NCBI GenBank assembly: GCA_963377175.1
Contig: CAUJNA010000580.1
Coordinates: 1,044,347-1,108,346 of the forward strand
Length of the DNA: 64,000 bases
Reading direction: 5' to 3'
Source of the DNA: Effrenium voratum
Taxonomy: Eukaryota > Sar > Dinophyceae > Suessiales > Symbiodiniaceae
Part shown: positions 38,100-48,206 of the stretch, one piece after another
How positions within the stretch are numbered: the stretch's first letter is position 1
Layout of the letters: every line of letters starts with the position of its first letter
Notes under the pieces: generated by a model
What the model was told of the DNA's origin: nothing
The model's database searches: none
Seen by the model: only the letters and a program-made list of their open reading frames with translations
Position numbers and translations under genes: made by a program

Positions 38100-38121
38100 C
38101 CCTAAACTCTAAACCCTAAAC
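38100..38121. repeat. Interstitial telomere-type repeat (CCCTAAA)3
   Basis: CCCTAAA, CTCTAAA, CCCTAAA run head to tail. This is the TTTAGGG telomere motif used by dinoflagellates and plants, here away from a chromosome end. Confidence 0.6.
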
Positions 38122-38886
38122 TTAGCAAGGGCTCGATGGAGCGCTTTAAAGCAGAGCCCGAGCGTTGGCTGCCGAGACCAGGCAGCCGCCCGAGCAGCTC
38201 AGCTGCGAGCGGCCTTGCGCGTTTGCTTGACGTAGAAGCAAACGCCCGGCAAGCACGCCACTTCTACGTTAGTAGAAAGACAATACCCTAAAGCCGGAGA
38301 CGTTTGCCAGCGGCGTCGCCCAAGTTCCAACGTTGCCGCTCTTTCCGGAAGCTACATCTGTAGCTAAACTTGGCCAGTCACCTTGACGGCTTTAGCTAGT
38401 CTGGCAAATCCGCTTTTGGATGGTTTTCGCGTTGCCATATGAGCAAGCCCAGAAAGGAGCCAAGTTACCAGATGGCTTCGGAGCATTTGCAAGGCAAGTG
38501 CGCAAAAAACTTCTTTGCGCAAACTGTTTCTTCTCTGGGAGGGCAACGGCCAACTTTCCGAACTGGGTTCGATGGTTTGGAAGCAAAGCCATTTGCGTTT
38601 GTTTGCAGTTTGGACACGTTCGTAGCGGCCCGATTGCAGTTTGAGCGGACACTCTTCCAGAAAAATCGAAGCTTTTTGGTTCACAACGAAACGTGTGGCT
38701 TGAAGGTCCAGACAAGCGCTCAGTTTTGGGAGCGGAACCAGCCACGTGGACCCTCTGACCTCCCCAGGTTCTGTTGTTTTTTCTTTTGCCATCAACACAC
38801 CGCGTCTTTTCTGCTTCAAAAAAACGACTCATGCGGCACGCACAACGTGAAGCAACCGCATTTAGCTTGCATGAGTCTCTCTTTCT
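38122..38886. other. No supported gene
   Basis: Overlapping frames of about 150 codons on both strands cross 38364-38888, but neither shows a domain or consistent codon bias. Confidence 0.35.
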
Positions 38887-39238
38887 AGGGAATTTCCCAA
38901 ATGGATTCTATTCCACCTGGTAGGCTTCTGACACTCGTCCGTCCAGGAAACAACCTCGTCCTGCGAAGGATTTGAAATCTAAAACGCTGCGTGCAGGCGT
39001 GTGGCTGCAACATAACGACCCCGAGATACGCTTGCAATTTCCTCCAGGTGCATTCCAAGCTTTGCAGGGCTAAAAACCAAAAAAAAAAAAGGTCCCCCAA
39101 AAAAAGGGGGTCGTTATGTTGCAGCCACACGCCTGCACGCAGCGTTTTAGATTTTAAATCCTTGCAGGACGAGGTTGTTTCTGGAGGACGAGTGTCAGGA
39201 GCCTACCAGGTGGAATAGAATCCTTTGGGAAACTCCCT
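38887..39238. mobile_element. Foldback element with ~130-bp inverted arms
   Basis: The left arm (38887-39024) and right arm (39107-39238) are inverted copies. GGATTCTATTCCACCTGG pairs with CCAGGTGGAATAGAATCC, and TGCAGGCGTGTGGCTGCAAC pairs with its complement at the inner end. An ~80-bp centre holds poly-A and AAAAAAAGGGGG. It has no coding capacity, so it is a non-autonomous foldback or MITE. No target duplication was identified. Confidence 0.75.
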
Positions 39239-39239
39239 C

Positions 39240-39485
39240 TAAAGAGAGAGCTTGGTCTGCTCTGAAAGAAGTCTGCTCTGCAAAGAAGCTGTCTGCAAAG
39301 AAGTCTGATCTACAAAGAAGTCTGCTCTGCACAGAAGTCTGCTCTCCAAAGAAGCGCAAGGCTCTGCAAAGAAGCGCATTCCGGTGTGCTCTGCAAAGAA
39401 GTGGCTGCAAAGAAGTGTGCTCTGCAAAGAAGCGGAAGTGTGCTCTGCAAAGAAGTGTGCTCTGCAAGAAGAGCAAGTGCGCTCT
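39240..39485. repeat. Minisatellite of GAAGTCTGCTCTGCAAA units
   Basis: Roughly 14 degenerate 15-18 bp units (GAAGTGTGCTCTGCAAA and variants). Not coding. Confidence 0.85.
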
Positions 39486-39889
39486 GCCACAGCAGGGCGT
39501 ACGCGGTCAGGGCGCTGTCTGCCTTGGAGGCCTGCAGCCCCAAGATGGAGGCGTCTCGACTTGCAAGCTCGGAGGCCAGCGTTGGCCACCTTGGTGTCAA
39601 CCCAGCGGCGTGATCCTTGCGTCTTGAGGCCGTAGTTGGCGGCCACCGTGGCCAGCGTGGCGTTGTTGGCCGAGGCAATGGCCGCCGCGCGACCCTCGCG
39701 GACTTTGGGCTGGTCGACCTTCGAAAACTCGTGGTATTTTGCGATTTTCAAATCGCCTGCGCGATCAAGCTCCCGGGCCCAGGTTCGCAGAAGGAGAAGG
39801 CTCAACTCGCGGGTCTTTAGAGGACGTTCGGGTCCTTGCAAAATCTTAACTATGCATTGTGTGCATAGTTAAGATATAGGACAGAGAGC

Positions 39890-40045
39890 GAAGTCGGAAT
39901 TTCGACCTCGGTGGGAGAGCGAAGTTGGAATTCCGACCTCGGTGGAAAGAATTCCGGCCTTGCTTTTAGACCGAAGCCGCGGAGCCGGCCTCGCTTTCAG
40001 ACCGAAGCCGCGGAGCCGGCCTCGCTTTTAGACCGAAGCCGCGGA
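39890..40045. repeat. Short tandem repeats before the decayed element copy
   Basis: Units of GAGAGCGAAGTCGGAATTTCGACCTCGGTGG (two to three copies), then GACCGAAGCCGCGGAGCCGGCCTCGCTTT (three copies). The second unit also appears around 45700-45745 (CGCGGCTTCGGTC, reverse). Confidence 0.75.
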
Positions 40046-40105
40046 GGATTACGAAAGCTTGTGTCACGGGGCGACACGGACCGTGGGACACCTTGGCGGC
40101 TTCAG

Positions 40106-43100
40106 CAGCTCGACGAATGTATGCTTGGTTGGAGGGAATTCTGCAGCAAAGGGAAGAAGATTGTGGCGGCGCTGAACCAGCTTTGCGGCGAGGCGTCACT
40201 ACTAGCAAAGAATCCTGAACTGCTCAATGTCACCAAGTATTGCATCGAGGGGGCAGATATGTTGAGACAGATATCTGGGATCTCGCATCAGGTGTGGTCT
40301 TTCACAGCTGCATTCCACCAAGACCTCCGGTCGGTCTACAAAGAGTTCATCAGTGATGAACCAACCAGGACCTCGTCGTCAAGGAGGTGGAGGAGCTCCG
40401 AGGAGTTTCTGACAACTGCAGAGTTCGAAAGGCATGATCGAAGAATTGCGAAATTCAGAGATCGAAACTGTTGACTTCTAGAGCCGACTACCAGAAGAAT
40501 TGGGACCTTGGGCTGACCTACCAGAATGAGCTGCGCGCGTCGATGAAGAACCTGGCGTATGCAATGAGAAGAGATGAAAGAGCTCATCAGCACAACCTTT
40601 TGCGCTGGATGATCTGTGGGTCAACCCCCAGCGACATCTCTGACGCATGCATCGGAGCAATCAACTCACTCATGTGCGTTTCCTTCATCATGAGGAGGTT
40701 GCAGCCATTGGTCGGGGAAAGGCATGCTACGGATCAGTCGTACACAGTTTATTTCCGTCAGGACAAGACCGAGCTAAGGGGCCGAGGTCGCCAGGAACTT
40801 CCTGTGGTGCATCGACATGATCTACGAATCAACGCTGCCTGCGATGAAACTCCATCAGCTTGGCGCCACACGCGGCTGACAGGGCCGCTGAGAACCAAGA
40901 TCGGCGCAAGTGGGTAAGCTGGCTGAAGGAGATTGAAAAGAAGGCGGAGAAGGACAACATGATCGACTTCGACCAGAACACCTACTGCACCATTCACGAA
41001 GCCGACAGGGAACTGAGAGGTACCCCGAGGACTTCGCGAGAGGAGCCGACGTGGTGGGTAATGGGTTCATCGAAGACGGAACCGCCGCAGAAGACGGAGC
41101 GACAGCAGAAGTCAGCGTCGAGCTCCGGGCAAAGGAAACAAACCTCTGGTGGGCCAGTCCCCCAGCAGGGAGCTTCGAGTGGGCAAGCGATGCCGTCAAG
41201 ATCGACAACCATATTCCGCATGAACTCCGGTGGTGATGATGACAGATGGACAATCATCAACCCAACTGCTGGGCTCGACGCATACACCTCATTCAAAGGG
41301 GGTATTACTCTGAGTGGCGCAACTGTCAGCGTGAAGTTCAACATAGACGCCAACACAGGGTACCCAATCATACAAACTGTATTCGGGCCGTGTCTCGCAG
41401 ATGGGAAGAACGCGACATATTGGGAGTGTATGCTGAGATGCCTGACTTCTTCGCTGGTACATTTCGAGGAGAAGACCAGCGCAGAGAAGATCATTCTTTC
41501 CTATGTTAGAAAAGGGAATGCGGCATGGCTTCAGCTGTATGCTTTCATGTGTGCCCAAACAGGATGCTTGATTACTGGACGCCTTCCGGGCGCCAAAGCC
41601 ATAAATGCGTTGATACAGGCAGAGAAGAACCCAGACAACGCACCTGGACGGTTGACCCGGATCATCAAGGAGCAGAAAAGGGGCCCCATTGGTTTGGATT
41701 GGCCCCTGCGTGGGCAACGCGCCACAGGCGATCGTTCTCGGTCACCAACGCGCCTGCCGCCTTGCAGATCTTGCTCACCTTGTTGGCGATCGTCCCCAAG
41801 TCCCCGCGATTCACGCACACCACAACCAAGCCCCTGCACGTGTTGACGAGGTCGGATATCGTCTTTTGCAAGGAGTCAATGATGGGGTTGGCGGTCACCT
41901 GCCACCCACACCCCCTCATGCACACCCAGTCATAGAGCGACATCCAAATGTGCACCGACACAGGTGAGTCATCCATGTCTCGCCTCCGTCGTTCGACAAT
42001 AAGCTTCTCCAGTTTCTGCAATCGGGAGATGATGTTCATCGTATCTGCGGACGAGGAGACTTGCTCACTCGAACCGTAGTACGATCTCTCCTCAATGTTT
42101 GTCCATCCCTGTTCGTTGACCATCATCTGGAAGGTCTTCGTGCTCCCTTTTGCATTGACAGCCCTCACAGGTAAGAACTACAAGATCCCTGGAAGCTCGA
42201 ATCTGCAACATTTCCTCTTGAAGCGATTGTTGGTGGAGAAATCCATCGACGTGATCGCGTCCAAGCAACGCGTTCGTGTGTGAGCTGGAGGAGACATGCA
42301 TAAGCGAGCCCGACCTTCGCTTCAATATCCCGAAGAACATGGAGGAGTCGAAGGTGAAATTCGAGTACAAGCCGACCTTCACTGCTCAATCGAAACGGAG
42401 GCAAGAACGGCAGGATGAAGGACACGGCGGACAAGATGCGTTTGGGAACATCGATGTCAACGATCAACGTCTTCGATGGTATGCGGTCACCGAGCTCAGT
42501 GAGTTAATCTGCGAACTTTGTGTGAAAGAAATGCAGATGAACAAGTCGAAGGTGCTCGGGTCAAACTCAAAATACAATCCCACTTCTTGCGTGAACTGTT
42601 GCGCGAACTGGAATGCGGACACGAACGGTGTTGTGAGATCAACCGAAGGGAGGAAGCTGTATACGCGACTTTTCGCAGAATGCGTGGTTGCAATCCCGGA
42701 TCTTCAACATCTCATGGTGAACGTCAACAATGTTCAGGCCACGACCACGATTATACGGGAGCTTGCATATTCCAAGCTGAAGAAAGAGCTATCCCACGTG
42801 GGTTTCGTGAGCATAACAATGGATCAGGCAGCACAGTTCTACAATAACGGACACGGGAAGCAATTGTGTGCATCCCGGGCCATCTTTGTGATAGACAGAG
42901 ATCTTGCAACGTGGCCTATTCATCCTGGATCAAGAGCGTGCTTGATGGACGATGTATGATCTCCTGGGACAAACTACGAATGAGGAGTCCTTGGGGGACG
43001 TCGTCGAGATGATATTGGGTTTCTTTGAGGTGATGTCGTACTTTCAGCACGAGCTTCCATTATGGAAAGATGCATGGAAGATCAAGACGGAGTTCGAGCA

Positions 43101-44995
43101 ATCAATCGTACGACACCTCGCCGGGAACGTGAGCACACGACGGGCTAGAACCGAAAGCGGAACAAACCGTCCGCCCAGCTCACATCCGCGATCCCTGACG
43201 GCCGAGCATGCCACCCAGGATCCAAGAGGAAGGCAACAGAGAGTCTTGGTCAAGTGCCAGACCCGAGCCGAAGCTCTCAGCCCAACGTTGAGAAAGAAGA
43301 GAAGAAGCAGCGAGTGATTGATGGGCGGAGAGCTGCGCTCGAGTTCCTAGTCTCAATGGAAAAGTGCATGGGAGAGATGGGAATTTGCATGAGATGCGCG
43401 AACCTGGCCCACGACGGCGACTGCAAGAACTAGGAGGCGCTGGGAACAAGAAGGCGATAAGAAGATCCGTGAGCTTCTTAGCAGCGATCATGTTTCCTTG
43501 GATGAAGAAATGGGGGATACGGGAGAACCGTCCTCATCGGCGTCCAAGGAACGCAAGAAAGGAGGACAAGAAGGGAAAGAGACAATAGAAATGACAGCTA
43601 TACCATCAATGGTGGAGATAGCTGACACGGCTGATGGAGGAGAGCTACAATGCGGTGGCGTGGACCTCACCTACAATCCGTGCGGAGACAACAGAACGTT
43701 CAAGACGACGCTAGAGCGAGGGGTGACACCATCCCATGTTACATCCCGAAGTTCGGCAACGTAGCGATGTGCATATGCCATGGCGTACGCATCTATTGTT
43801 GACCCCAGTACTTTCCCAAGTGCGCCGGCCTCGAACAGGTGGATGCGATGTAGCTTGGCAAGAACGTCAATTTCTGCGTCGCTCCCTTTGACGGTGCTCC
43901 ACTATGCAAGATTGGCGACGATCGCTCGGTGTTTGCTACGAAAGATCAAGCGAACCAGCTATCTTACAACCTATGCAGAGTTCTTCGACACAAAATCGGC
44001 AATTGCCGAGGAAGTGTTTTCAGATGCGATGAAGGTGGATATAGACCCAAATGACACAAAGCGGCCAGGGAGAAGATGAACTACGCTGGCCTGGATTGGG
44101 ATGACATCGACAAGATGTCAACAGATGCGATGGATGGTGCAGACCTTGTGGTATCCGAGTTACAACTGTCACAGTAATTTTGGATTCATAAGCTCATCCG
44201 CACGGCAAATAGGTATTCCGCAATGATTCTGTGGAAGGAGCATTCCATGTGACGTATGTGGAGAACCTGCCAAGCATCGTAGCGGTGGGCTAGTCCCGGC
44301 GGGATCGACGGCGGAAACAGGCGAGCATTGCACTTGGGGCATTTGCTCCTGGGATAAGATGAATGTAGCAACGAAGGCGCTACGAAACGAAGGTCGGGGG
44401 ATCCGATTGATCATCTACATTCCCAGTGCAACCCTCGCGCGGTATGGAGCGGAGTCGCGGCAAATGGAACATTCAGGTCTTTGACGTAATTCCGTTCTTT
44501 CAGGTCAAGTCCATTTGGATGGGCAAGAGCAACGGAGGGAAACGCCTGGACGTTAAGCGAGCGTACTCAAATGGTGGAAAACAAGATCTGTCCGGGTTTC
44601 GTCGGTTCCTCCAGGTGCGATGTTTCTACAGAACGTTGCAAGATCAACAAGAGGATGCCTAGGCAGGAGGTGCCGACAATCTGCACAAGACATCAGCAAA
44701 GTCGTCATCCTGAATGACGAGTATATGTCCGTTATGCGCAAGCGCGATTCACATGCTTCTGTGTGTGCTTGGAATGTAAGCGCAATTGATCTCTACAAGA
44801 TTCTACATCCACATCAGTTCCCACAACGACGGGGACAACCAAGGTTCCAATGTCTTGGGTAATGCCAGGCGCGCACAAGACAAGCCAACCATGGTGCAGC
44901 ACCAGGAAGATGAGGCGGAGGACGTTCTGAAGAAGACGACATGGACACGCAAGGATACAAGTAGTAAGGAACATCAGCTTACACTACCCTATTAA
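40106..44995 (+). pseudogene. Decayed second copy of the retroelement accessory region
   Basis: The plus strand carries in order the same proteins as the minus-strand region 22980-17690. GWREFCSKGKKIV is at 40130, DYQKNWDLGL at about 40490, and the NPTAGLDAYTSFKGG core at about 41265. CLITGRLPGAKAINAL is at about 41565, the cysteine-rich part at about 42500-42620, and the start of the Tpt1-like protein (CGGVDLTYNPCGDNRTF) at about 43650. Its C-terminal FDVIPFFQVKSIW is at about 44480. Many frameshifts and deletions break it. There is no Gag-Pol and no LTR at either end. It starts in mid-protein, so it is 5' truncated. At 41706-42168 a segment is inverted. It keeps sense codons where the LTR element has a TAG (near 41530) and a one-base deletion (near 40680). 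Confidence 0.85.
41706..42168 (-). pseudogene. 0.46-kb inverted segment inside the decayed copy
   Basis: Within a plus-strand pseudogene this stretch reads on the minus strand (VNAKGSTKTFQMMVNEQGW... to ...ENDRLWRVAHA). The flanking plus-strand sequences end at LDWPLR (about 41706) and resume at LTGKNYKIPG (about 42171). In the intact-order element these residues are continuous, so the segment was flipped in place with almost no loss at its edges. Confidence 0.8.
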
Positions 44996-44999
44996 TTTT

Positions 45000-45765
45000 C
45001 GGATTTGGGTCCTGCAAAACAGCCAAATTCTCCAACCAGCTGAACGTTTTTCCGATGTCACCGGTCTTTGTCACCACTCCGTTTTTGGTGCAAAAAGCGC
45101 TGAATACGGCGAACTCCGAAAAGTTCGTTTTTTCGTGTCAGACGTCGAAAGTGGTGCCCGAGCCTCCAAGTTCGCTCGTTTTCCGCCGAAAACCGGCTCC
45201 AGGCGTTCGCCGTGCTCCAAATTCCGCTTTCTGCCCCGAAAAGCCTGCGAATTCCAGCCCGCTGAACTCGTCGCCGCTTGTCACCGCTTTGTGACCGCTC
45301 GCTTTTTGGGTGCAAAAGTGCGCAAAACCGGGCCCAGTTCCCGACTTCTCCGCTGGGTTTTTCGCGGCCCGACAGCCCGCCAAGGTCCAGGCTCGGAGTC
45401 CGACAGCCCGCCGAGGTGGTCCGTCAGCCCGCCGAGCTTGTCACCACTGATGTCACCGCTCCAACGCTCAAAACGGTCAGTCCGAAGAGTCCGTTTTTCG
45501 TGTCGGACCGACCACTTTGCTCAGTTTTCCGCTTTCGGGCCGGAAAAGCGGCGAATTCCAGCCCGCCGAGCATGTCACCGCTTGTCACCGCTTCGTCACC
45601 GCTCTCTTTGGGGCCGAAAAGTGCGCAAAAGCAGCGGCCAGACTGCAGCGGAACTTTACGTGGAACTCCACGCGGGCATGTGCAAAATTTGGTACATGCC
45701 TGTCGCCAGTTCCGCGGCTTCGGTCTAAGAGCCTCTCCACCGAAGCTCGCTCCATACCAAAGTCG
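45000..45765. repeat. Diverged GC-rich direct repeat
   Basis: Words such as CGAATTCCAGCCCGC, TGTCACCGCTTGTCACCGCTT and AAAAGTGCGCAAAA appear twice in the same order (about 45240-45330 and 45545-45630). The interval therefore holds two diverged copies of a ~300-bp unit. The frames here are artefacts of the composition. Confidence 0.6.
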
Positions 45766-45769
45766 GATT

Positions 45770-45905
45770 GGGGCCTGGTGCGGGCCTGGTGCGGGCCTGG
45801 CGCGGGCCTGGTGCGGGCCTGGCGCGGGCCTGCTGCGGGCAATCCTGTGTTGGGCACAGGATTGCAGCTTCAATCCTGCTGTGGGCGCAGGATTGCTCCA
45901 CCCAT
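45770..45905. repeat. GCGGGCCTGG tandem repeat and CAATCCTG palindromes
   Basis: Six to seven units of GCGGGCCTGGTGCGGGCCTG, followed by repeated CAATCCTG/CAGGATTG inverted pairs. Confidence 0.8.
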
Positions 45906-45924
45906 TCCTGCGCTCACAGCAGGA

Positions 45925-46510
45925 TTGCCCCGGTGCACTACCAGCAGCTCGGGGGGCTTGGAGCTGTTCTTGCCCGAGCACAGCCTCGCGATGGAGCTGG
46001 CCCTGCTGTAGAGCTCCCAGGCTTCAGGCACGTCGTTTATGCTCAGGACGAAGGGCAGGCCGCTTGCGAAGGCTAGGTCATGCCCCCGCCTCCTCGTGCC
46101 ATAGTAGTTCACGCTGCGGCCTAGGCGGATCGGCATATATGGCTTGTCGGGGTGCCTGGCGGGGTAGAGCGCGTAGATAGGCCAGTGCGTCCTGGCATCG
46201 CACGGTCACATTGCGCGGTGGCCGCTGCATACGCCGCACGCTGCTCAGCCCCAGCGGCCGCTGCTGTGTGAAGGAGCCCCACTTTCCCGAGAAGCTGTTG
46301 CGCAGCACGGCGCCCGGCGCGGCCTTTTTGAGTGCCCGGCAGGAGGTGACTGAAGTAGAAGCGCCTGTCTATCTTGCGCCCCGCCAGGCGTAGCAAGGAG
46401 CGCAGGAAGACCGGGTCTTGCCTTAAGTAGCAGCGGCGCAGGTTTGTGACGTCCATTTTTCCAGAGCCGAAGAAGGGAGAGTGAAGCACAGCGACGTCCC
46501 CCAGCAGCCG
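45925..46510 (-). pseudogene. Dam-like (D12 class) DNA N6-adenine methyltransferase, frameshifted
   Basis: Three minus-strand phases hold consecutive pieces of a D12-class methyltransferase. First is PFFGSG (about 46480, motif I). Next are KIDRRFYFSHLLPG and NSFSGKWGSF with VTVRCQDALAYL (about 46300-46170). Then come YADPP (motif IV DPPY, about 46135), VNYYGTRRRGHDL, FVLSINDVPEAWELY (about 46050-46000) and ELLVVHRG at the end. Such enzymes methylate adenine in GATC-like sites; polinton-like and giant viruses often carry them. At least two frameshifts separate the pieces and the Tyr after DPP is lost at one shift, so the copy is dead. It is divergent from the packaging ATPase and the two 5' ends overlap. 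Confidence 0.7.
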
Positions 46511-47215
46511 CTGAGTATAGCAGTAAGCAGCCCTCGGACCCCGTGGTGCCCCTGGTACCATGCACAGGTATCTTCCTCGGCCCCAGCAAGTCCGGCAAAA
46601 CCGTGGCGCTGATCAGCATGATTCTGGAGCAACACCGTGGTGTCTTTGAGAAAATCTACATATTTAGCCCTTCCATCAATATCGACGACAGCTGGGTCCC
46701 TGTAAAGAAGTACATAGAGGAGGACCTGGGGGTTAATACCGAGCGGGAACAGGCCTACTACGACGAGTGGGACGAGGCAGCGCTGCGGGGGATCATCCAG
46801 AGGCAGCGCAAGATCACCGAGACATCCAAGAAGTTGGAGATGAAGAAACTCTACCAGGTGCTGATTATCCTGGACGACTACGCAGATAGCCCGCAGCTGC
46901 ACAAGGCCCACGGCGCCCTGGACACGCTCTTCATCACAGCCAGACACATGCAAATAAGCACCTGAGCTCCCAGAAGCTGAGGCTCATCAGCGCAGCCGTG
47001 CGGGTGAACATGCAATTTCTCTGCTGCTGGAGGCTGCGCAACCAGCACGAGCTGGACGCTGTCATCGAAGAGCTGAGCGCCCTGCTGCCGAAGGACAAGC
47101 TGCACAGGATCTACGAGCAGGCGACTCGGGAGCCCTACAGCTTCCTCTTCGTCTACTACCTCAAGCCAAAGTATCAAATGTTCCACATGCGCTTCGAGGA
47201 GCGTTTTGCACTGGA
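46500..47215 (+). pseudogene. A32-type DNA packaging ATPase, frameshifted
   Basis: The Walker A motif GPSKSGKT (46573-46596) and Walker B LIILDDYAD (about 46863-46890) are intact, followed by LDTLFITARHMQIST. Then a stop at 46963-46965 interrupts. The next phase continues at once with SSQKLRLISAAVRVN, RLRNQHELDAVIEEL, REPYSFLFVYYL and FHMRFEERF, the conserved C-terminal half of the FtsK/HerA-like packaging ATPase of polinton-like viruses. The indel lies at 46960-46970. The usual stop is missing, so the frame runs on into the capsid gene behind it. The frame is open upstream of 46543 without a clear ATG, so the start is uncertain. Confidence 0.85.
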
Positions 47216-47365
47216 AAGAGAAGCCGATGGGAGCTTCCTGGGCCAGAAGCTGTTCGCCAGCTCCACGCTGATCAACGCGAGGTGTGAGAACATCTCCTGC
47301 TGCACCTCCGTCGCAGCAGTCCAGCCACCCATCGTTCGCCGAACAGGTGGCTTCCTAAAGAAAAG

Positions 47366-48153
47366 AATGACGACGATCTACGTCAACAGCCGCAAGAGGG
47401 TAGCCGGCTCGGACAGCGACTTTGAGGTAGACCTGGGAGAGTCTCTGCACCTGCAGAGCGACGCCAGGCTGGCCGTCTACAAGATCAGAATCGCCGACAG
47501 CTTCCTCTCGACAGACCGGGGCCGCTACTTGTACTGGGTAGACGCAGCGCTCGGCACGCTGAATTGGGCGCTCCTTCCGGAAGGCGCCTACACGGGCGCA
47601 CGGTTGGCCGCCTGGATCAGCTCCAACTTCGCTACTGCCACCTACAGCGAGACCACGAACAGCCTGAGCGTAGCCTACGACGGCAACCGCCTCATTCTGA
47701 ACAATCTGGAGCTGCAGCAGCAGTTCCCAGACACTGTGGACTACCCCACCTTGCCGGCCGCATCGCCGACCAAGCCCTTCAGCATCGACCACATGCTTGG
47801 CCCCAGCTTCGTCTCTGGCGGGCAGCAGGTCTTTGAGTTCGTCCGCATGATGGCATACAGCGAGGTCTACCTCCGCTGCCCCCAGCTGGCCAACGCCAGC
47901 CGCGTGCTGGGCAATGTGGGGGACGACATCCTGTGCTGAAGAGGAGACCGCCGGGCACTTCATGGCTGTTAGGGGCCCCATCACCCTGAGACACCTGCGC
48001 TTCCGGCTGACAGACCTGGAGGGCCAAGTCGTCCGACTGCGGGGGTCGTCGTTGTCCTTCGTGCTGTTTTTTGGGCAAGTTCCCGCAGGACGCCAGAGCC
48101 GCCTGCCTCCGCCGAGCTACGACCAGCTGGCCCGAGACATCGAGGCGGCCTAG
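47366..48153 (+). pseudogene. Penton-like minor capsid protein, one frameshift
   Basis: It starts at ATG 47366 (MTTIYVNSRKRVAGSD). The sequence has the pattern of PLV/adintovirus-like penton proteins: an N-terminal SDFEVDLGESLHL strand, WALLPEGAYTGARLAAWI, SLSVAYDGNRLILNNLELQ in the middle, and a C-terminal LRHLRFRLTDLEGQVV with SLSFVLFFGQ. A stop at about 47937 is bypassed only by changing phase, so one indel lies near 47930. It sits between the ATPase and the major capsid gene, the usual place in PLV structural modules. The capsid role is by family resemblance. Confidence 0.7.
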
Positions 48154-48206
48154 ACTCTCCTTCGCCGTACGAGTGAAAATGCGTGTTGCGCTACATGTAA
48201 AGAAGC

